Counted from the first letter of the stretch, positions 9,000 to 18,235 are shown. The stretch is DNA of 64,000 bases from Propionibacterium australiense (GCF_003666605.1 NZ_RCIV01000007.1:62001-126000); one strand, 5' to 3'. The notes: generated from the letters alone by a model not told the origin. Numbers and translations: made by a program.

Positions 9000-9044
9000 C
9001 GCCGTGGCGCACACGCGAGCGGCCCGATGCGCGACAATGGCACC

Positions 9045-9977
9045 GTGACCCCTGACGAGATCGCCGCCGAGCTGGCGCGCCTGGAGCTGCCGCCGATGCC
9101 GGCGCCGCTGCCCGGGCGCTGCATCGACAACCACACCCACGTCGACAGCACGACCGCGCGCTCGGGGCTGCCCGCCGACCTGAACCTCGCCGCCGCGGCG
9201 GCCGTCGGCGTCGACCGGCTCGTCCACGTGGGCTGCGACCTGGCCGACTCGCGCTGGGCGGTCCGGTTCGCCGCCGACAACGAGCAGATCGTCGCTGCCG
9301 TCGCCATCCACCCCAACGACGCGGCCCGGCTCGCCGCCGAGCGGGGCCGGGACGAACTCGCGGCCCAGATCGACCAGATCGGTGAGCTGGCCGTCGCCCA
9401 CGACCGGGTCCGCGCCGTCGGCGAGACCGGCCTGGACTACTTCCGCACCCGCGACGAGGACGGCCGGGCCGACCAGCGGTGGGCCTTCGCCCGCCACATC
9501 CGGATCGCGCACGAGACGGGCCGCGCCCTGGTGATCCACGACCGCGACGCCCACGCCGACGTCCTGAGCGTGCTCGACGAGCAGGGCTGGCCGGAGCGCA
9601 CCATCATGCACTGCTTCAGCGGCGACGCCGACGTCGCCCGCGCCTGCCTGGACCGGCAGGCCACGGGCCGGGACGTGTGGCTCAGCTTCGGTGGGGCCGT
9701 CACCTTCAAACCCAACGGCGCCCTGCGCGAGGCCCTGGCCGTCACGCCGACCGATCGCATCCTCGTCGAGACCGACGCCCCCTATCTGACGCCCGTGCCG
9801 CTGCGCGGCCGCCCGAACGCCCCCTACATGGTGCCCACGACACTGCGGTTCATCGCCGCCGAGAAGGGCATCGATGTCGACGACGACTCGGCGCTGGCCG
9901 GGTTCTGCGCGCAGATCACCGCCAACACGCTGGCCGCCTACGGCCCGTGGAGCGCCGGCGAGGAGCGGGACACCTGA
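9045..9977 (+). CDS. tatD: TatD family deoxyribonuclease
   Basis: Metal-dependent 3'-5' exonuclease/hydrolase of the TatD family, about 310 aa. Metal ligands are visible: CIDNHTHVD near the start, [10 protein letters not shown] (catalytic Glu), [16 protein letters not shown], and [16 protein letters not shown] (catalytic Asp). GTG at 9045 lies 6 bases after GACAAT and is preferred; ATG at 9027 is the alternative. Its TGA overlaps the ATG of rsmA (TGATG), so the two are translationally coupled. In M. tuberculosis rpfB sits between these two genes; here nothing does. Confidence 0.9.
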   Translation: MTPDEIAAELARLELPPMPAPLPGRCIDNHTHVDSTTARSGLPADLNLAAAAAVGVDRLVHVGCDLADSRWAVRFAADNEQIVAAVAIHPNDAARLAAERGRDELAAQIDQIGELAVAHDRVRAVGETGLDYFRTRDEDGRADQRWAFARHIRIAHETGRALVIHDRDAHADVLSVLDEQGWPERTIMHCFSGDADVARACLDRQATGRDVWLSFGGAVTFKPNGALREALAVTPTDRILVETDAPYLTPVPLRGRPNAPYMVPTTLRFIAAEKGIDVDDDSALAGFCAQITANTLAAYGPWSAGEERDT

Positions 9978-10903
9978 TGGGTGCGCTCCTGGACCCCCGC
10001 ACGATCCGCGGCTACGCCGAGCGGATCGGCCTGCGCCCCACCAAGACCCTCGGCCAGAACTTCGTCGTGGACGCCAACACGGTGCGCCGCATCGTCGCCC
10101 TCAGCGCCGTGACGGGCCGTGACACCGTCCTTGAGATCGGGCCCGGCCTGGGCTCGCTCACCCTCGGCCTGCTCGAGACCGGCGCCAGAGTGACCGCCGT
10201 CGAGATCGACCCGAGACTCGCCGGGCAGCTGCCGGCGACCGTCGCCGAGCACCAGCCGGACGCGGCCGGCCGGCTGCTGGTCGTCACATCGGACGCCCTC
10301 GACCTCACGACGGTCCCGGGCCCCGCGCCCACCCGGCTCGTCGCGAACCTGCCCTACAACGTCGCCGTCCCGGTGCTGCTGCACATGCTCGAGCTGTCCC
10401 CGTCCTGGCAGGCCGGCCTGGTCATGGTCCAGCTCGAGGTGGCTGACCGCCTCGTCGCGGCCCCCGGCTCGAGGGTCTACGGTGCGCCGAGCGTCAAACT
10501 CGCCTGGTACGGCACCGCCCGCCGCGTCGGTACCGTGCCGCCCAGCGTCTTCTGGCCCGTCCCGAAGGTCGACTCCGGGCTCGTCGAGTTCACCCGGGGC
10601 GAGCCGCCGGCCACCAGCGCCACCCGGGCGCAGGTGTTCGCCGTGGTGGACGCCGCCTTCGCGCAGCGCCGCAAGATGCTGCGCGCGGCCCTGGCCCGGC
10701 TCGCCGGGAGCCCGGCCGCCGCCGCTGCGGCCATCGAGGCCGCCGGCATCGACCCGACCGTGCGCGGCGAGCGGCTCGACGTCGCCGCCTTCGCCGCCGT
10801 CGCCGCCGAGCTGGCCGCCGCCGGGCTGCTCGGACCCGAATCGTCCCGTGGCGTGCATGATGGGCGGGGGAGTTCCCGCGCCAGACAGGAGGTTCAGCCG
10901 TGA
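9977..10903 (+). CDS. rsmA: 16S rRNA adenine dimethyltransferase RsmA/KsgA
   Basis: Dimethylates A1518 and A1519 near the 3' end of 16S rRNA, a late step in small-subunit assembly. 308 aa. Motifs: [13 protein letters not shown] at the N-terminus, SAM-binding [16 protein letters not shown] with acidic loop VEIDPR, and the catalytic NLPYNVAVP (NLPY). The ATG overlaps the tatD stop, and its own TGA overlaps the GTG of ispE. So tatD, rsmA and ispE form one tightly packed operon. The loss of function of this enzyme is known to give kasugamycin resistance in other bacteria. Confidence 0.95.
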   Translation: MGALLDPRTIRGYAERIGLRPTKTLGQNFVVDANTVRRIVALSAVTGRDTVLEIGPGLGSLTLGLLETGARVTAVEIDPRLAGQLPATVAEHQPDAAGRLLVVTSDALDLTTVPGPAPTRLVANLPYNVAVPVLLHMLELSPSWQAGLVMVQLEVADRLVAAPGSRVYGAPSVKLAWYGTARRVGTVPPSVFWPVPKVDSGLVEFTRGEPPATSATRAQVFAVVDAAFAQRRKMLRAALARLAGSPAAAAAAIEAAGIDPTVRGERLDVAAFAAVAAELAAAGLLGPESSRGVHDGRGSSRARQEVQP

Positions 10904-11898
10904 ACGACGAATCCCATGGACGGTCCGCGGTCCTGCCCCGCTCCGGCCATCCCGGGCCGGTCCCGGCGGTCCGGCAGGTGCGGGTCGGTGCGCCGGCCAA
11001 AATCAACCTGACGCTGCGTGTCGCCGCCAGGGGCGGCGACGGCTTCCACCGGCTCTCGACCGTCTTCCACGCCGTCTCCCTCGGTGACGTGCTGCACCTC
11101 ACCGACCAGCCGGGACGCATCAGCGTCACCACCCGCGGCGAACACGCCCGCCACGTCGCGGACGACGCGACGAATCTCGCCGTGCGTGCCGCGGCAGCAG
11201 TCCGCGACCGGCTCGGCGCCCCGGGCCTGGGCGCCCACATCGAGATCGACAAGGACATCCCGGTGGCGGGCGGCATGGCGGGCGGCTCCGCCGACGGCGC
11301 CGCGGCCCTCGTCGGGGCGGCGCGCCTGTGGGGACTGGACGTCGGCGACGAGGAACTCTTCGACCTGGCCGCAGGCCTCGGCTCGGACATGCCGTTCTCG
11401 CTGCTCGGCGGCACCGCGCTCGGCACCGGCCGCGGCGAACGGCTCGAACCGCTCGAATGCGGGAGTCCACTGCACTGGGTGCTCGCCGCCGCCCGGCACG
11501 GGCTGTCCACCCCCACCGTCTACGGCCGTTTCGACGAACGCGTCGCCGCCGGGACGAGCGTTCCGATGGGCGCCGATCACACTCGCCCCACCGAACTCAT
11601 CGACGCTCTGGCCAGGGGCGACGCCGAGACGGTGGCGGCCTGGCTGGTCAACGACCTGCAGCCCGCGGCCCTGGACCTGTATCCCGGGCTGGCCGGCACC
11701 CTGGCCGCCGGGCGGGACGCCGGGGCGCTGGCCGGACTCGTCTCGGGTTCGGGCCCCACCTGCGTGTTCCTGTGCGCCGACCGGCCGGCAGCCCAGCAGG
11801 TGGCCGACGCCCTCGGTTCCGCGCCCGAGGTGAGCGTCGTGCGTACCGCCACCGGCGCGGCGCCCGGCGCTCTGGTCTCCTGCCAGGCCACGACATGA
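10900..11898 (+). CDS. ispE: 4-diphosphocytidyl-2-C-methyl-D-erythritol kinase
   Basis: MEP-pathway kinase of the GHMP family that phosphorylates CDP-methylerythritol on the way to IPP and DMAPP. 332 aa. GHMP motif 1 is [13 protein letters not shown], with the catalytic Lys and Asn; the ATP-binding glycine motif is [18 protein letters not shown]; the C-terminal motif is [19 protein letters not shown] start overlaps the rsmA stop codon. ispH, the last enzyme of the pathway, is at 60.1 kb and a prenyl chain synthase at 55.9 kb, confirming a complete non-mevalonate route is likely. Confidence 0.94.
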   Translation: MNDESHGRSAVLPRSGHPGPVPAVRQVRVGAPAKINLTLRVAARGGDGFHRLSTVFHAVSLGDVLHLTDQPGRISVTTRGEHARHVADDATNLAVRAAAAVRDRLGAPGLGAHIEIDKDIPVAGGMAGGSADGAAALVGAARLWGLDVGDEELFDLAAGLGSDMPFSLLGGTALGTGRGERLEPLECGSPLHWVLAAARHGLSTPTVYGRFDERVAAGTSVPMGADHTRPTELIDALARGDAETVAAWLVNDLQPAALDLYPGLAGTLAAGRDAGALAGLVSGSGPTCVFLCADRPAAQQVADALGSAPEVSVVRTATGAAPGALVSCQATT

Positions 11899-11960
11899 CG
11901 ACGTGCCCGGGGGAATCCCCGGGATGAGACGCCCGGTGGTCCCCGGCGATGCTTGGAAGA

Positions 11961-12497
11961 ATGATGACCGTGAGTCATGACGTGGTGGGCGACAGCCAGG
12001 GCGACGAGGTCGACGCGCTCGTCGCGGACTGGCGGCGCGAGCGGCCCGAACTGGACGTCTCCAGCCTCGAGGTCTGGTCGCGCATCTCCCGCCTGGCGGC
12101 GATCCTCGTCAGGGAGCGCGCCCGCGCCTACGCCGAGCACGGCCTGGCGGTCTGGGAGTTCGACGTGCTGTCCGCGCTGCGCAAGCTGGGTGCCCCGTAC
12201 CGCGCCAGCGTCGGCAAGCTCATCCGCGACAACCACGTCACGAGCGGCACCATGACGAACCGCCTCGACCATCTCGCCGGGCGCGGCATGATCACCCGCC
12301 ACACGGACCCGAACGACCTGCGCAGCAGGACCGTCGAACTCACCCCGCTCGGGCTGGAACGCGTCGACGCCGCCATCGAGAGCCTCGTCGCCGCGGAGTC
12401 ACGCATGCTCGACGGGATCGCTCTCGACCGTGACGGGCTCGTCCGGCAGCTGCGGTTGCTCCTGACCGCCCGGGAGAAGGAACCCGGGGGCGGCTGA
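11961..12497 (+). CDS. MarR family transcriptional regulator
   Basis: Winged helix-turn-helix DNA-binding repressor, about 178 aa, somewhat longer than most MarR proteins because of an acidic N-terminal stretch. The DNA-binding region reads VWEFDVLSALRKLGAPYRASVGKLIRDNHVTSGTMTNRLDHLAGRGMITRHTDPNDLRSRTVELTPLG split across helix 2 to the wing, with the typical DPNDLRSR wing motif. Several starts are open: ATG at 11949, 11961 and 11964, GTG at 11970. No divergent target gene is next to it; the DUF2330 gene converges on it after 13 bases. Ligand unknown. Confidence 0.85.
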   Translation: MMTVSHDVVGDSQGDEVDALVADWRRERPELDVSSLEVWSRISRLAAILVRERARAYAEHGLAVWEFDVLSALRKLGAPYRASVGKLIRDNHVTSGTMTNRLDHLAGRGMITRHTDPNDLRSRTVELTPLGLERVDAAIESLVAAESRMLDGIALDRDGLVRQLRLLLTAREKEPGGG

Positions 12498-12510
12498 CTG
12501 GCGGGAGGCC

Positions 12511-13611
12511 TCACCCGCCGGCGCGCGCCCGGCCCCTGACCCGCCGTACGACGACGGTGACGAGGACGGCCACCGCCACGAGTGGCACGGCCGCGGTGAT
12601 GAGCAGCCCCAGCCACTCGCCGGGGGTGGTGTCCCAGCGCGTGGTGACCCGCTGGAAGGGTTCGTCGGCGGACGCCTGCGTGAAGGTGAAGTCGTTGCTG
12701 ATCGCGCTCGGCGCCAGGTCGCCGCCGTAGGTCGTCAGCCAGACCTGGTCCGAGCCGTCGAACCCGGTGGCCAGCCCGGCGTCCGAGGCGGCGACGGTGC
12801 CAGAGAAGAGCAGGTCGAGGGGCTGGCTGGGGGCGGCCTGCTGGGCGATGTCGAGCTGGTGGGCCGACACGACGTAGAGGCGGACCAACTGGCGCGAGGC
12901 GGCCATGGAGCTGAGCCGGATCGGGTAGACCGGGGTGTCGGTGTCGAAGCCGAGGGTCATCGGCGGCAACCCGTCGTGAAGGCGCTCGCCGGCCGACTCG
13001 GGGGTCAGCCTGACGGCGAGCACGCGCCAGCCCTCGTCCAGGTAGTCCTGGAACGGTTCGACGAGATCGGAGCGGTCCGGGTAGCCGTTCTCGACGAGCC
13101 AGTCGGTGAGCGCGTCCGCGTCATTGCTGGCCAGCGTCACCACCTCGAACGGGCCGACGGTGCTCGTGGACTCGACCTCCACCGTGGAGGCCGCGCCCTC
13201 CGATGCCCCGCTCGCGCCGGGGCCGGTGAGCCACGGGAAGCGGGGCGTCCAGTCCTTCTTGTGCTCGATGCGGGGCTGTGAGTCCTCCCGCAGTGCGTCG
13301 ATGGTGTCCATCGAGCCCAGCTCGACGGTCGTGCCGGCCGGCGCCGGCATGATCCAGGCGACGTCCTGGGCGCTGGACGTCATCGACATGACCATGGTGA
13401 TGGTCTCGTGCGAGCCGTCCCAGCTCAGTACGCTCGTCTCCCCGTCGATCGTCGAGTCCGAGTCGGGGTCGGGGACGATCGCCCCGCAGGCGCAGGCCAC
13501 CGCTGGTCTGGGGGCGAACCAGAGCGCCCCGGACAGCAGCACCACGAGGACGGTGTGTAGCAGGATCCTGGCCGGGCTGTGGGTGATGGGGAGCGGGCGT
13601 TGGGGTGTCAT
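12511..13611 (-). CDS. DUF2330 membrane-anchored exported protein
   Basis: 366 aa. A signal peptide (hydrophobic residues about 17-38) ends at VACACGAI, the Cys-rich N-terminus typical of mature DUF2330 proteins. The extracellular part contains TMVMSMTSSAQDVAWIMPAPAG and a DWTPRFPW segment, both common in the family. A single membrane helix near the C-terminus (LLITAAVPLVAVAVLVTVVV) is followed by a positively charged tail, so the protein sits on the outer face anchored by its C-terminus. Function of DUF2330 is unknown. It lies 57 bases downstream of the tetR gene on the same strand and may be co-transcribed with it. Confidence 0.8.
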   Translation of the reverse strand: MTPQRPLPITHSPARILLHTVLVVLLSGALWFAPRPAVACACGAIVPDPDSDSTIDGETSVLSWDGSHETITMVMSMTSSAQDVAWIMPAPAGTTVELGSMDTIDALREDSQPRIEHKKDWTPRFPWLTGPGASGASEGAASTVEVESTSTVGPFEVVTLASNDADALTDWLVENGYPDRSDLVEPFQDYLDEGWRVLAVRLTPESAGERLHDGLPPMTLGFDTDTPVYPIRLSSMAASRQLVRLYVVSAHQLDIAQQAAPSQPLDLLFSGTVAASDAGLATGFDGSDQVWLTTYGGDLAPSAISNDFTFTQASADEPFQRVTTRWDTTPGEWLGLLITAAVPLVAVAVLVTVVVRRVRGRARAGG

Positions 13612-13668
13612 GGCCTCACGGTAGCGCGCGGGCCCCTCGGCCTGTCCCGGGACCGGGGGGAAAGGCGT

Positions 13669-14316
13669 TCAGTCCGCCTCGTCGGGGCGGCTGATGAGCT
13701 TGGGGGCGTGCTCCATGCTCGTCAGCCCGTTCCACGCCAGGTTCACCAGCTCGGCGGCGACCCGGTCCTTGTCGGGCTCGCGGCGGTCGACCCAGGCCAG
13801 GCCGGCCGAGCCGACCATGCCGACGAGGCCGTGGGCGTAGACCCCGGCCAGCGCCGGGTCGTAGCCGCGGCGCATGAGCGGCGGACGGAGCAGGTCCTCG
13901 ACCTTGTCGGCGATGTGGTCGAGGATGAGGGCGAACGAGCCGCTCGTGGAGCCGACGGGGGAGTCGCGGGAGATGATGCGGAAGCCCTCGGGGCGTTCGT
14001 CGATGTAGCTGAGCAGGGCGATGGTGCCGCGTTCGATGACCTCGCGGTAGCTGGTCGACGGTTTGGCGATGGCGGTCATGATCGCGTCGTCCAGGGTGCG
14101 CAGCTCCCGGTCCGTGACGACCGCGTAGAGGCTCTCCTTCGAACCGAAGTGCTCGTAGACGACCGGTTTGGAGACCCCTGCGTGCGAGGCGATCTCCTCG
14201 ACGCTGGTGCCGTCGAAACCGCGTTCGGCGAAGAGGGCGCGCGCCACCTGCAGCAGCTGCTCGTGGCGCTCGCTGCTGCTCATCCTCGTGCGCTTGCGGT
14301 TCCCGGGCTGGCTCAT
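13669..14316 (-). CDS. TetR family transcriptional regulator
   Basis: 215 aa. N-terminal TetR DNA-binding domain about residues 14-60: ERHEQLLQVARALFAERG, TSVEEIASHAGVSKPVVYEHFGSKESLYAVV is the helix-turn-helix with the conserved YEHFGSKE. The C-terminal ligand domain is not recognisable by eye. The ATG at 14316 lies 6 bases after a TAAACT hexamer on the minus strand, a leaderless pattern. The dehydrogenase operon begins upstream in the opposite direction, but its operator-like repeat is about 160 bases from this gene, so whether this protein regulates it is open. Confidence 0.9.
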   Translation of the reverse strand: MSQPGNRKRTRMSSSERHEQLLQVARALFAERGFDGTSVEEIASHAGVSKPVVYEHFGSKESLYAVVTDRELRTLDDAIMTAIAKPSTSYREVIERGTIALLSYIDERPEGFRIISRDSPVGSTSGSFALILDHIADKVEDLLRPPLMRRGYDPALAGVYAHGLVGMVGSAGLAWVDRREPDKDRVAAELVNLAWNGLTSMEHAPKLISRPDEAD

Positions 14317-14444
14317 GGGGTGAGTTTACGGGTATCTGCGTGGATCGTGTCCTGCCCGTCATTGGCGCCATGGGTTGGGATCAGGGACGTGAGTCGTGCC
14401 AGAGGCGCGTGCTGGAAGGCCCTGCCGGACCCGGAGGGACAGTG

Positions 14445-14473
14445 TTGACAAGCGGGGACCCACCACCTACAGT
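14445..14473 (+). promoter_or_regulatory. Sigma-70-type promoter of the dehydrogenase operon
   Basis: TTGACA at 14445-14450, 17-base spacer, TACAGT at 14468-14473. This is the best consensus promoter in the window and predicts a start site near 14480, within the adjoining inverted repeat. Confidence 0.7.
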
Positions 14474-14477
14474 TTTT

Positions 14478-14497
14478 GTTGACAGTTGATTGTCAAC
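14478..14497. promoter_or_regulatory. Inverted-repeat operator at the transcription start
   Basis: GTTGACA at 14478-14484 and TGTCAAC at 14491-14497, 6 bases apart, covering the expected start site. The same half-site GTTGACA also occurs at 14444-14450, where it includes the -35 hexamer. A repressor bound to the three half-sites would cover the whole promoter. Confidence 0.5.
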
Positions 14498-14699
14498 AGG
14501 CAACATTAGCTGTTTTCTTCACAGAGCTGTGAGGACGGGATCCGTGGCATCGCTTGTGGTGCCGAGAGCTGAGTACCGGTTGCACCTGTCAGTGATGGTT
14601 TCGTGCCGTGGTGTGCATGAAGGGGCGATGCAAGGACGACGCTCCTCGAATCGAGGCGAAGTCAAGGCTGTCCTCCATGGAAAAGGAGAGTGAACGTTC

Positions 14700-15611
14700 A
14701 TGATTGCCAGCCTCAGGAAAGTGACTTTCGTTGGGGTCGGTGCTATTGGAATGCCCATGGCCCAGCGGATCCAGCGTGCCGGTTTCCCCATCACTGTCGT
14801 CGATCTGTCGAAAGCGCGGCGAGAGCAGGCTCGGGCCTTGGGTATGACGGCGGAGGCTGAGCCGGATTCGGTGGCGACCGCCGACAGTGTCATTGTCATG
14901 GTGGCGACGCCTGACCAATTGCGTACGGTCGCCATCGGTCAAGGAGGCCTGATCGACCGGATGGGGGCCGGCTCGACCCTGATCGTGATGAGCACGGTTG
15001 GCCCTGGCCCGGTGTGCGATGTCGCGGCCGAGTGCGCCAGGAGCGACATCAACATGCTTGACATCCCGGTCACGGGTGGGGTCGCCAGGGCTGAGACAGG
15101 TGAGTTGAACCTCTTCGCTTCTGGTTCACAAGATGTCATCGCCTCACAAAGGGAGCTCCTCGCTTCCCTCGGACGCGTCATCGAATGCGGCGAGGAGGTC
15201 GGCACTGGACAGAGTTTCAAGGCTGTCAACCAGTTGCTGTGTTCGGTCCACATCGCTGCCGCAGCCGAAGGACTGGCCCTTGCTGAGCGTCTTGGTCTGG
15301 ATCTCGGCAAGGTGCTGCCGGCGATCGAGACGGGGGCTGCTGGGTCATGGATGCTCTCCGATCGGGGCCCCCGCATGCTCAAGGGTCTCGATGTCACCGT
15401 GACGAGCACGATCGGCATCTTCGTCAAGGATTCCACCTTGGTATGCGACATCGCTGACCGGATCGGCTTCGACGCGCCAATGGTCAGAGCCGCTCAGTCC
15501 CGGTATCTCGCTGCGAGGGAGGCCGGATGGGTTGATTGTGACGACTCCCAGGTGATCCAAACCTACCGCATCAAAGATGGTCAGGTTCATGGGCAGGAGG
15601 CTGAGGGATGA
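14700..15611 (+). CDS. 3-hydroxyisobutyrate dehydrogenase family protein
   Basis: NAD(P)-dependent beta-hydroxyacid dehydrogenase, 303 aa. Rossmann motif near the N-terminus: VTFVGVGAIGMPMAQRIQRAGF. Substrate-binding segment: LDIPVTGGVARAETGELNLFASG. The catalytic Lys region reads GQSFKAVNQLL, followed by EGLALAERLGLD. Substrates in the family include 3-hydroxyisobutyrate, tartronate semialdehyde and related acids; the sequence alone does not decide. It overlaps by ATGA with a metabolite:proton symporter gene, so it probably acts on the imported hydroxy- or keto-acid. Codon use is less GC-rich than in neighbouring housekeeping genes, a sign of recent acquisition. Confidence 0.85.
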   Translation: MIASLRKVTFVGVGAIGMPMAQRIQRAGFPITVVDLSKARREQARALGMTAEAEPDSVATADSVIVMVATPDQLRTVAIGQGGLIDRMGAGSTLIVMSTVGPGPVCDVAAECARSDINMLDIPVTGGVARAETGELNLFASGSQDVIASQRELLASLGRVIECGEEVGTGQSFKAVNQLLCSVHIAAAAEGLALAERLGLDLGKVLPAIETGAAGSWMLSDRGPRMLKGLDVTVTSTIGIFVKDSTLVCDIADRIGFDAPMVRAAQSRYLAAREAGWVDCDDSQVIQTYRIKDGQVHGQEAEG

Positions 15612-16366
15612 CCGGGAATCACGCCGGTTCGAGTCATTCGGCTGCGCTGCGGGTTTCTATTGCCTCAATGATCGGCAGCGCCGTTGAATCCTATGATTTC
15701 TTCATCTATGGTACTGCGGCGGCAAGCTATTTCGGCGAGGAGTTCTTCCATGCGTCGAATCCCGTGATCGGTGTCCTCAACTCGTTCGCCACGCTCGCCG
15801 TGGGGTTTTTGATGAGGCCTGTTGGGGGTTGGCTCTCTGGGCACTATGGTGATCGCATCGGCCGCAAGAAGGTACTCATCTGGTCGCTGCTTGTCATGGG
15901 AATCGCCACGACCCTCATCGGGGCTCTCCCCACCTATCAGGCCATCGGCATTATGGCTCCGATCCTGCTCATCGTCTTGAGGATGATCCAGGGCATCGGC
16001 TTCGGCGCGGAATGGGGTGGTGCCGTGCTCATGTCCGTCGAACACGCCGATGACCGCCATCGAGGATTCTACGGAGCCGTTCCCCAAGTCGGCATCCCGA
16101 CCGGTCTTCTCCTGGCCAACGGGGCCTTTCTGTTGTCCGACCAGCTGTTCAGTGGTGACTGGGTCTGGCGCGTCCCATTCCTGGCCTCGATCAGCATGGT
16201 CGTCATTGGCATGGCGATTCGACTCGGTGTGAGTGAGTCTCCGGCCTTCGTGGCTATGCAGAAGAATGACGAGATCGTGAAGCAGCCCACTGTGGAAGTC
16301 CTCAAGAGGGACTGGCGGCTGGTTCTGCGTGTCACCTTCATGCGACTTGCGGAAACCGGTGGTTAC

Positions 16367-16383
16367 TATGGCCGTCATGAAAC
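16367..16383 (+). repeat. Left terminal inverted repeat of the IS630 element
   Basis: TATGGCCGTCATGAAAC including the target TA. It matches the complement of the right end perfectly. It also contains the transposase stop codon (TCA at 16375-16377 on this strand). Confidence 0.9.
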
Positions 16384-17508
16384 AAGATCGGTTTCTGGTT
16401 GGGGTTTGGGGAGGTGTTCGAAGTCGTAGTCGAAGGTGCGTCCGGTGATGTACGAGGCGAATGCCCCGAAGGTTTGTTCGGGGGTCTGGTGCTGGATGTT
16501 CGCGATATTGGTTTTGGCGGTGCCCCAGACGTGCTCGACCGGGTTGTGATCGGGCGCGTACGGCGGCAAGAAAACAGGTGTGATGCGCTCCAGCAACTGG
16601 CCCGGCTGGTAGAGACTGGTCAGGGCCTTGGCGTGGTGGAACCGCGCATTGTCCAGTACGACAGCGATACGGTCGGCCTTGGTTTCACGCTGTAGCCGTT
16701 CCAGAGCCAGGATGATCTGTTCGGTGTTCTGGTTCCCCTCGATCGGATACAGCCGCACTTTCTTGTCAGTAAGCGAGAGGGCGCCGAAGAACGACTGGGA
16801 TACTTTCTGCCGGTCCACGTACAGTTTGGTGCGTTGTCCTTTGGGCAGCCACATGCGGCGGGTCTCGGCCTCGTGCTCCAGGCGGACCTCATCGATGGCG
16901 TACACCTCACAGCCAGCGCCCAACAGGTCGTTGACTTGGGTCTTCACCTCGGTCATGCGCCGGGTGATGGCCTGTTCGTCGCGGTGCTTGTCGAACGGGT
17001 CGGGCAGTTTGAAACTGAGCCCGCAGAACCGCAGGAGCAGCTGATACGAAGATTCTGACTCGTACTCCACGTCGAACAGAATCTTCACTACGTCTCGTAG
17101 GGCCGGCACGTCCCAGAACTCGGCGTCGATCCCGGACCGAGACGGCGGCAGGGCCAGGACTGTCTTGAGGTCTTCCTTCTGGGTGCGGGTGAGTTTCGCG
17201 GCGTTCTGGTTCCCCGCGTGCCCGGTCAGCACCGAACACATCCTGCTGGCCTGCCACTCGGCCAGCCATTCTCGAACGGTTTTCTCGCTGCGCTCAACCA
17301 TTTCAGCGATAATCCCCACATCGACACCACGAGAGGCATACAAGATGGCTTCGGCTTTCATCCGCACAAGTACGTAAGTGTCTGTGCGTTTCTTCCATCT
17401 GATCAGGACAGCGGTTTCTTCCGGGGCGACCTCGATCTGCATGTCTCAATCATATCCGAAACAAGACCCCGAATCCATCAAAAATACGATTTCGTTTCAT
17501 GACGGCCA
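16369..17508. mobile_element. IS630-family insertion sequence, 1140 bases
   Basis: A single transposase gene on the minus strand fills the element. The ends are inverted repeats of 15 bases inside flanking TA dinucleotides (TA at 16367-16368 and 17509-17510), as expected for IS630/mariner elements that duplicate a TA target. The similarity of the ends continues imperfectly for about 10 more bases. The inserted DNA and both ends look intact, so the element could still be mobile. Confidence 0.9.
16375..17442 (-). CDS. IS630 family transposase
   Basis: 355 aa DDE transposase. An N-terminal helix-turn-helix region (YASRGVDVGIIAEMVERSEKTVREWL) is followed by a second linker and winged region about residues 80-150. 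The catalytic triad fits IS630 spacing: D184 in YAIDEVRLE, D264 in VVLDNARFHH and E303 in DHNPVEHVWG, with the last two 38 residues apart. No frameshift or internal stop is seen. The gene runs opposite to the interrupted transporter. Confidence 0.93.
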   Translation of the reverse strand: MQIEVAPEETAVLIRWKKRTDTYVLVRMKAEAILYASRGVDVGIIAEMVERSEKTVREWLAEWQASRMCSVLTGHAGNQNAAKLTRTQKEDLKTVLALPPSRSGIDAEFWDVPALRDVVKILFDVEYESESSYQLLLRFCGLSFKLPDPFDKHRDEQAITRRMTEVKTQVNDLLGAGCEVYAIDEVRLEHEAETRRMWLPKGQRTKLYVDRQKVSQSFFGALSLTDKKVRLYPIEGNQNTEQIILALERLQRETKADRIAVVLDNARFHHAKALTSLYQPGQLLERITPVFLPPYAPDHNPVEHVWGTAKTNIANIQHQTPEQTFGAFASYITGRTFDYDFEHLPKPQPETDLVS

Positions 17509-17510
17509 TA
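17494..17510 (-). repeat. Right terminal inverted repeat of the IS630 element
   Basis: GTTTCATGACGGCCATA, the exact complement of the left end, closing with the duplicated TA. Confidence 0.9.
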
Positions 17511-18116
17511 CATAACGACGTCATTCATGCTGTCCTACGTTACGCTAGCCTCGATCACCGACAAGAACAATGTGCTCATCGGCACCTTGGTCGGATCCGC
17601 GTTGGGACTGGCCTCGCATCTTGTCTACGGTGCACTGTCGGACAGGGTTGGGCGCAAACCATTGTTCCTCTTCGGGGCGATTTTCACGATCGCCTTCGGT
17701 GTCCCGATGTTCATGATGGTCAACACGGGAGCGGTCATCATGGTCATCGTCGCGGTGGGTATGGGGCTGCTCTTCAGTCATGATCCGATCTTCGCCGTTG
17801 AATCCAGTTGGTTCTCGGAGCTGTTCCCCCGAAATGTCCGGTCCTCGGGGATCTCGCTGGGCTACAACTTCGCCTCCATCGTCGCCGGACTGCTCCCGTT
17901 CATCGCGACCCTGCTGTACAGCAGACTGGGCTGGCTGGGGCCGGCCGTGCTCTTCTCCTGCCTGGGCCTGGTCTCCACCGGTCTGGCCGCAACCTCGCCG
18001 GAAACTGCCATCGCGCGCGTCGAGGCGAAACAGGCCAGACGGGGTGAACAGGAGTCACCCGTGGTGTGACCGGTGAAACCACCTATCGAGGCTGAACCCC
18101 TGGTGACGACGCCCTG

Positions 18117-18157
18117 CCATGTCTGTCCGGGCGGGATTCACCCCCGGGCAGGCATGG
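18117..18157. terminator. Strong hairpin between transporter remnant and pyrB
   Basis: Fifteen-base arms (18117-18131 and 18143-18157) that pair completely if two G-T pairs are allowed, with an 11-base loop. It lies between convergent genes, so it may terminate both. No long T tract is present on either strand. Confidence 0.6.
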
Positions 18158-18235
18158 CTGTTCCTGCCTGATGGTCCTGGACGCGAGTGGATCAGTTTCA
18201 CCGTCAGTTTCGGCCGTGCGGTCCGCGGGCGCTGG

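Larger units (their letters stand above)
14317..14699. other. Divergent intergenic region, 383 bases
   Basis: No convincing gene. It holds the tetR promoter at its left edge, the promoter and operator of the dehydrogenase/transporter operon at 14444-14497, and a transcribed leader of roughly 220 bases before the ATG at 14700. Base composition drops relative to the flanks. A 67-codon open frame (14490-14693, TTG start) ends 6 bases before the dehydrogenase ATG but has no recognisable protein features. Confidence 0.6.
15608..18069 (+). pseudogene. MHS-family metabolite:H+ symporter gene broken by an IS element
   Basis: The 5' part (15608-16368) encodes MIGSAVESYDFFIYGTAAA, RPVGGWLSGHYGDRIGRKK and GFGAEWGGAVLMSVEHA, hallmarks of the MHS branch of the major facilitator superfamily (ProP, ShiA relatives). 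The 3' part resumes at 17511 with a loop SDRVGRKP and the last six helices. Removing 16369-17510 (the element plus one TA copy) joins GGY to YITTSFMLSY in frame and gives a 439-residue protein, the normal length. The 5' piece alone reads about 20 codons into the element and stops at 16429. The gene is second in the operon with the dehydrogenase. Transport is probably lost in this strain. Confidence 0.9.

Noticed and set aside
14490-14693. A 67-codon ORF ending 6 bases before the dehydrogenase start
   Set aside because: TTG start within the operator, no ribosome site and no protein-like pattern. Kept only as a remark on the leader region.
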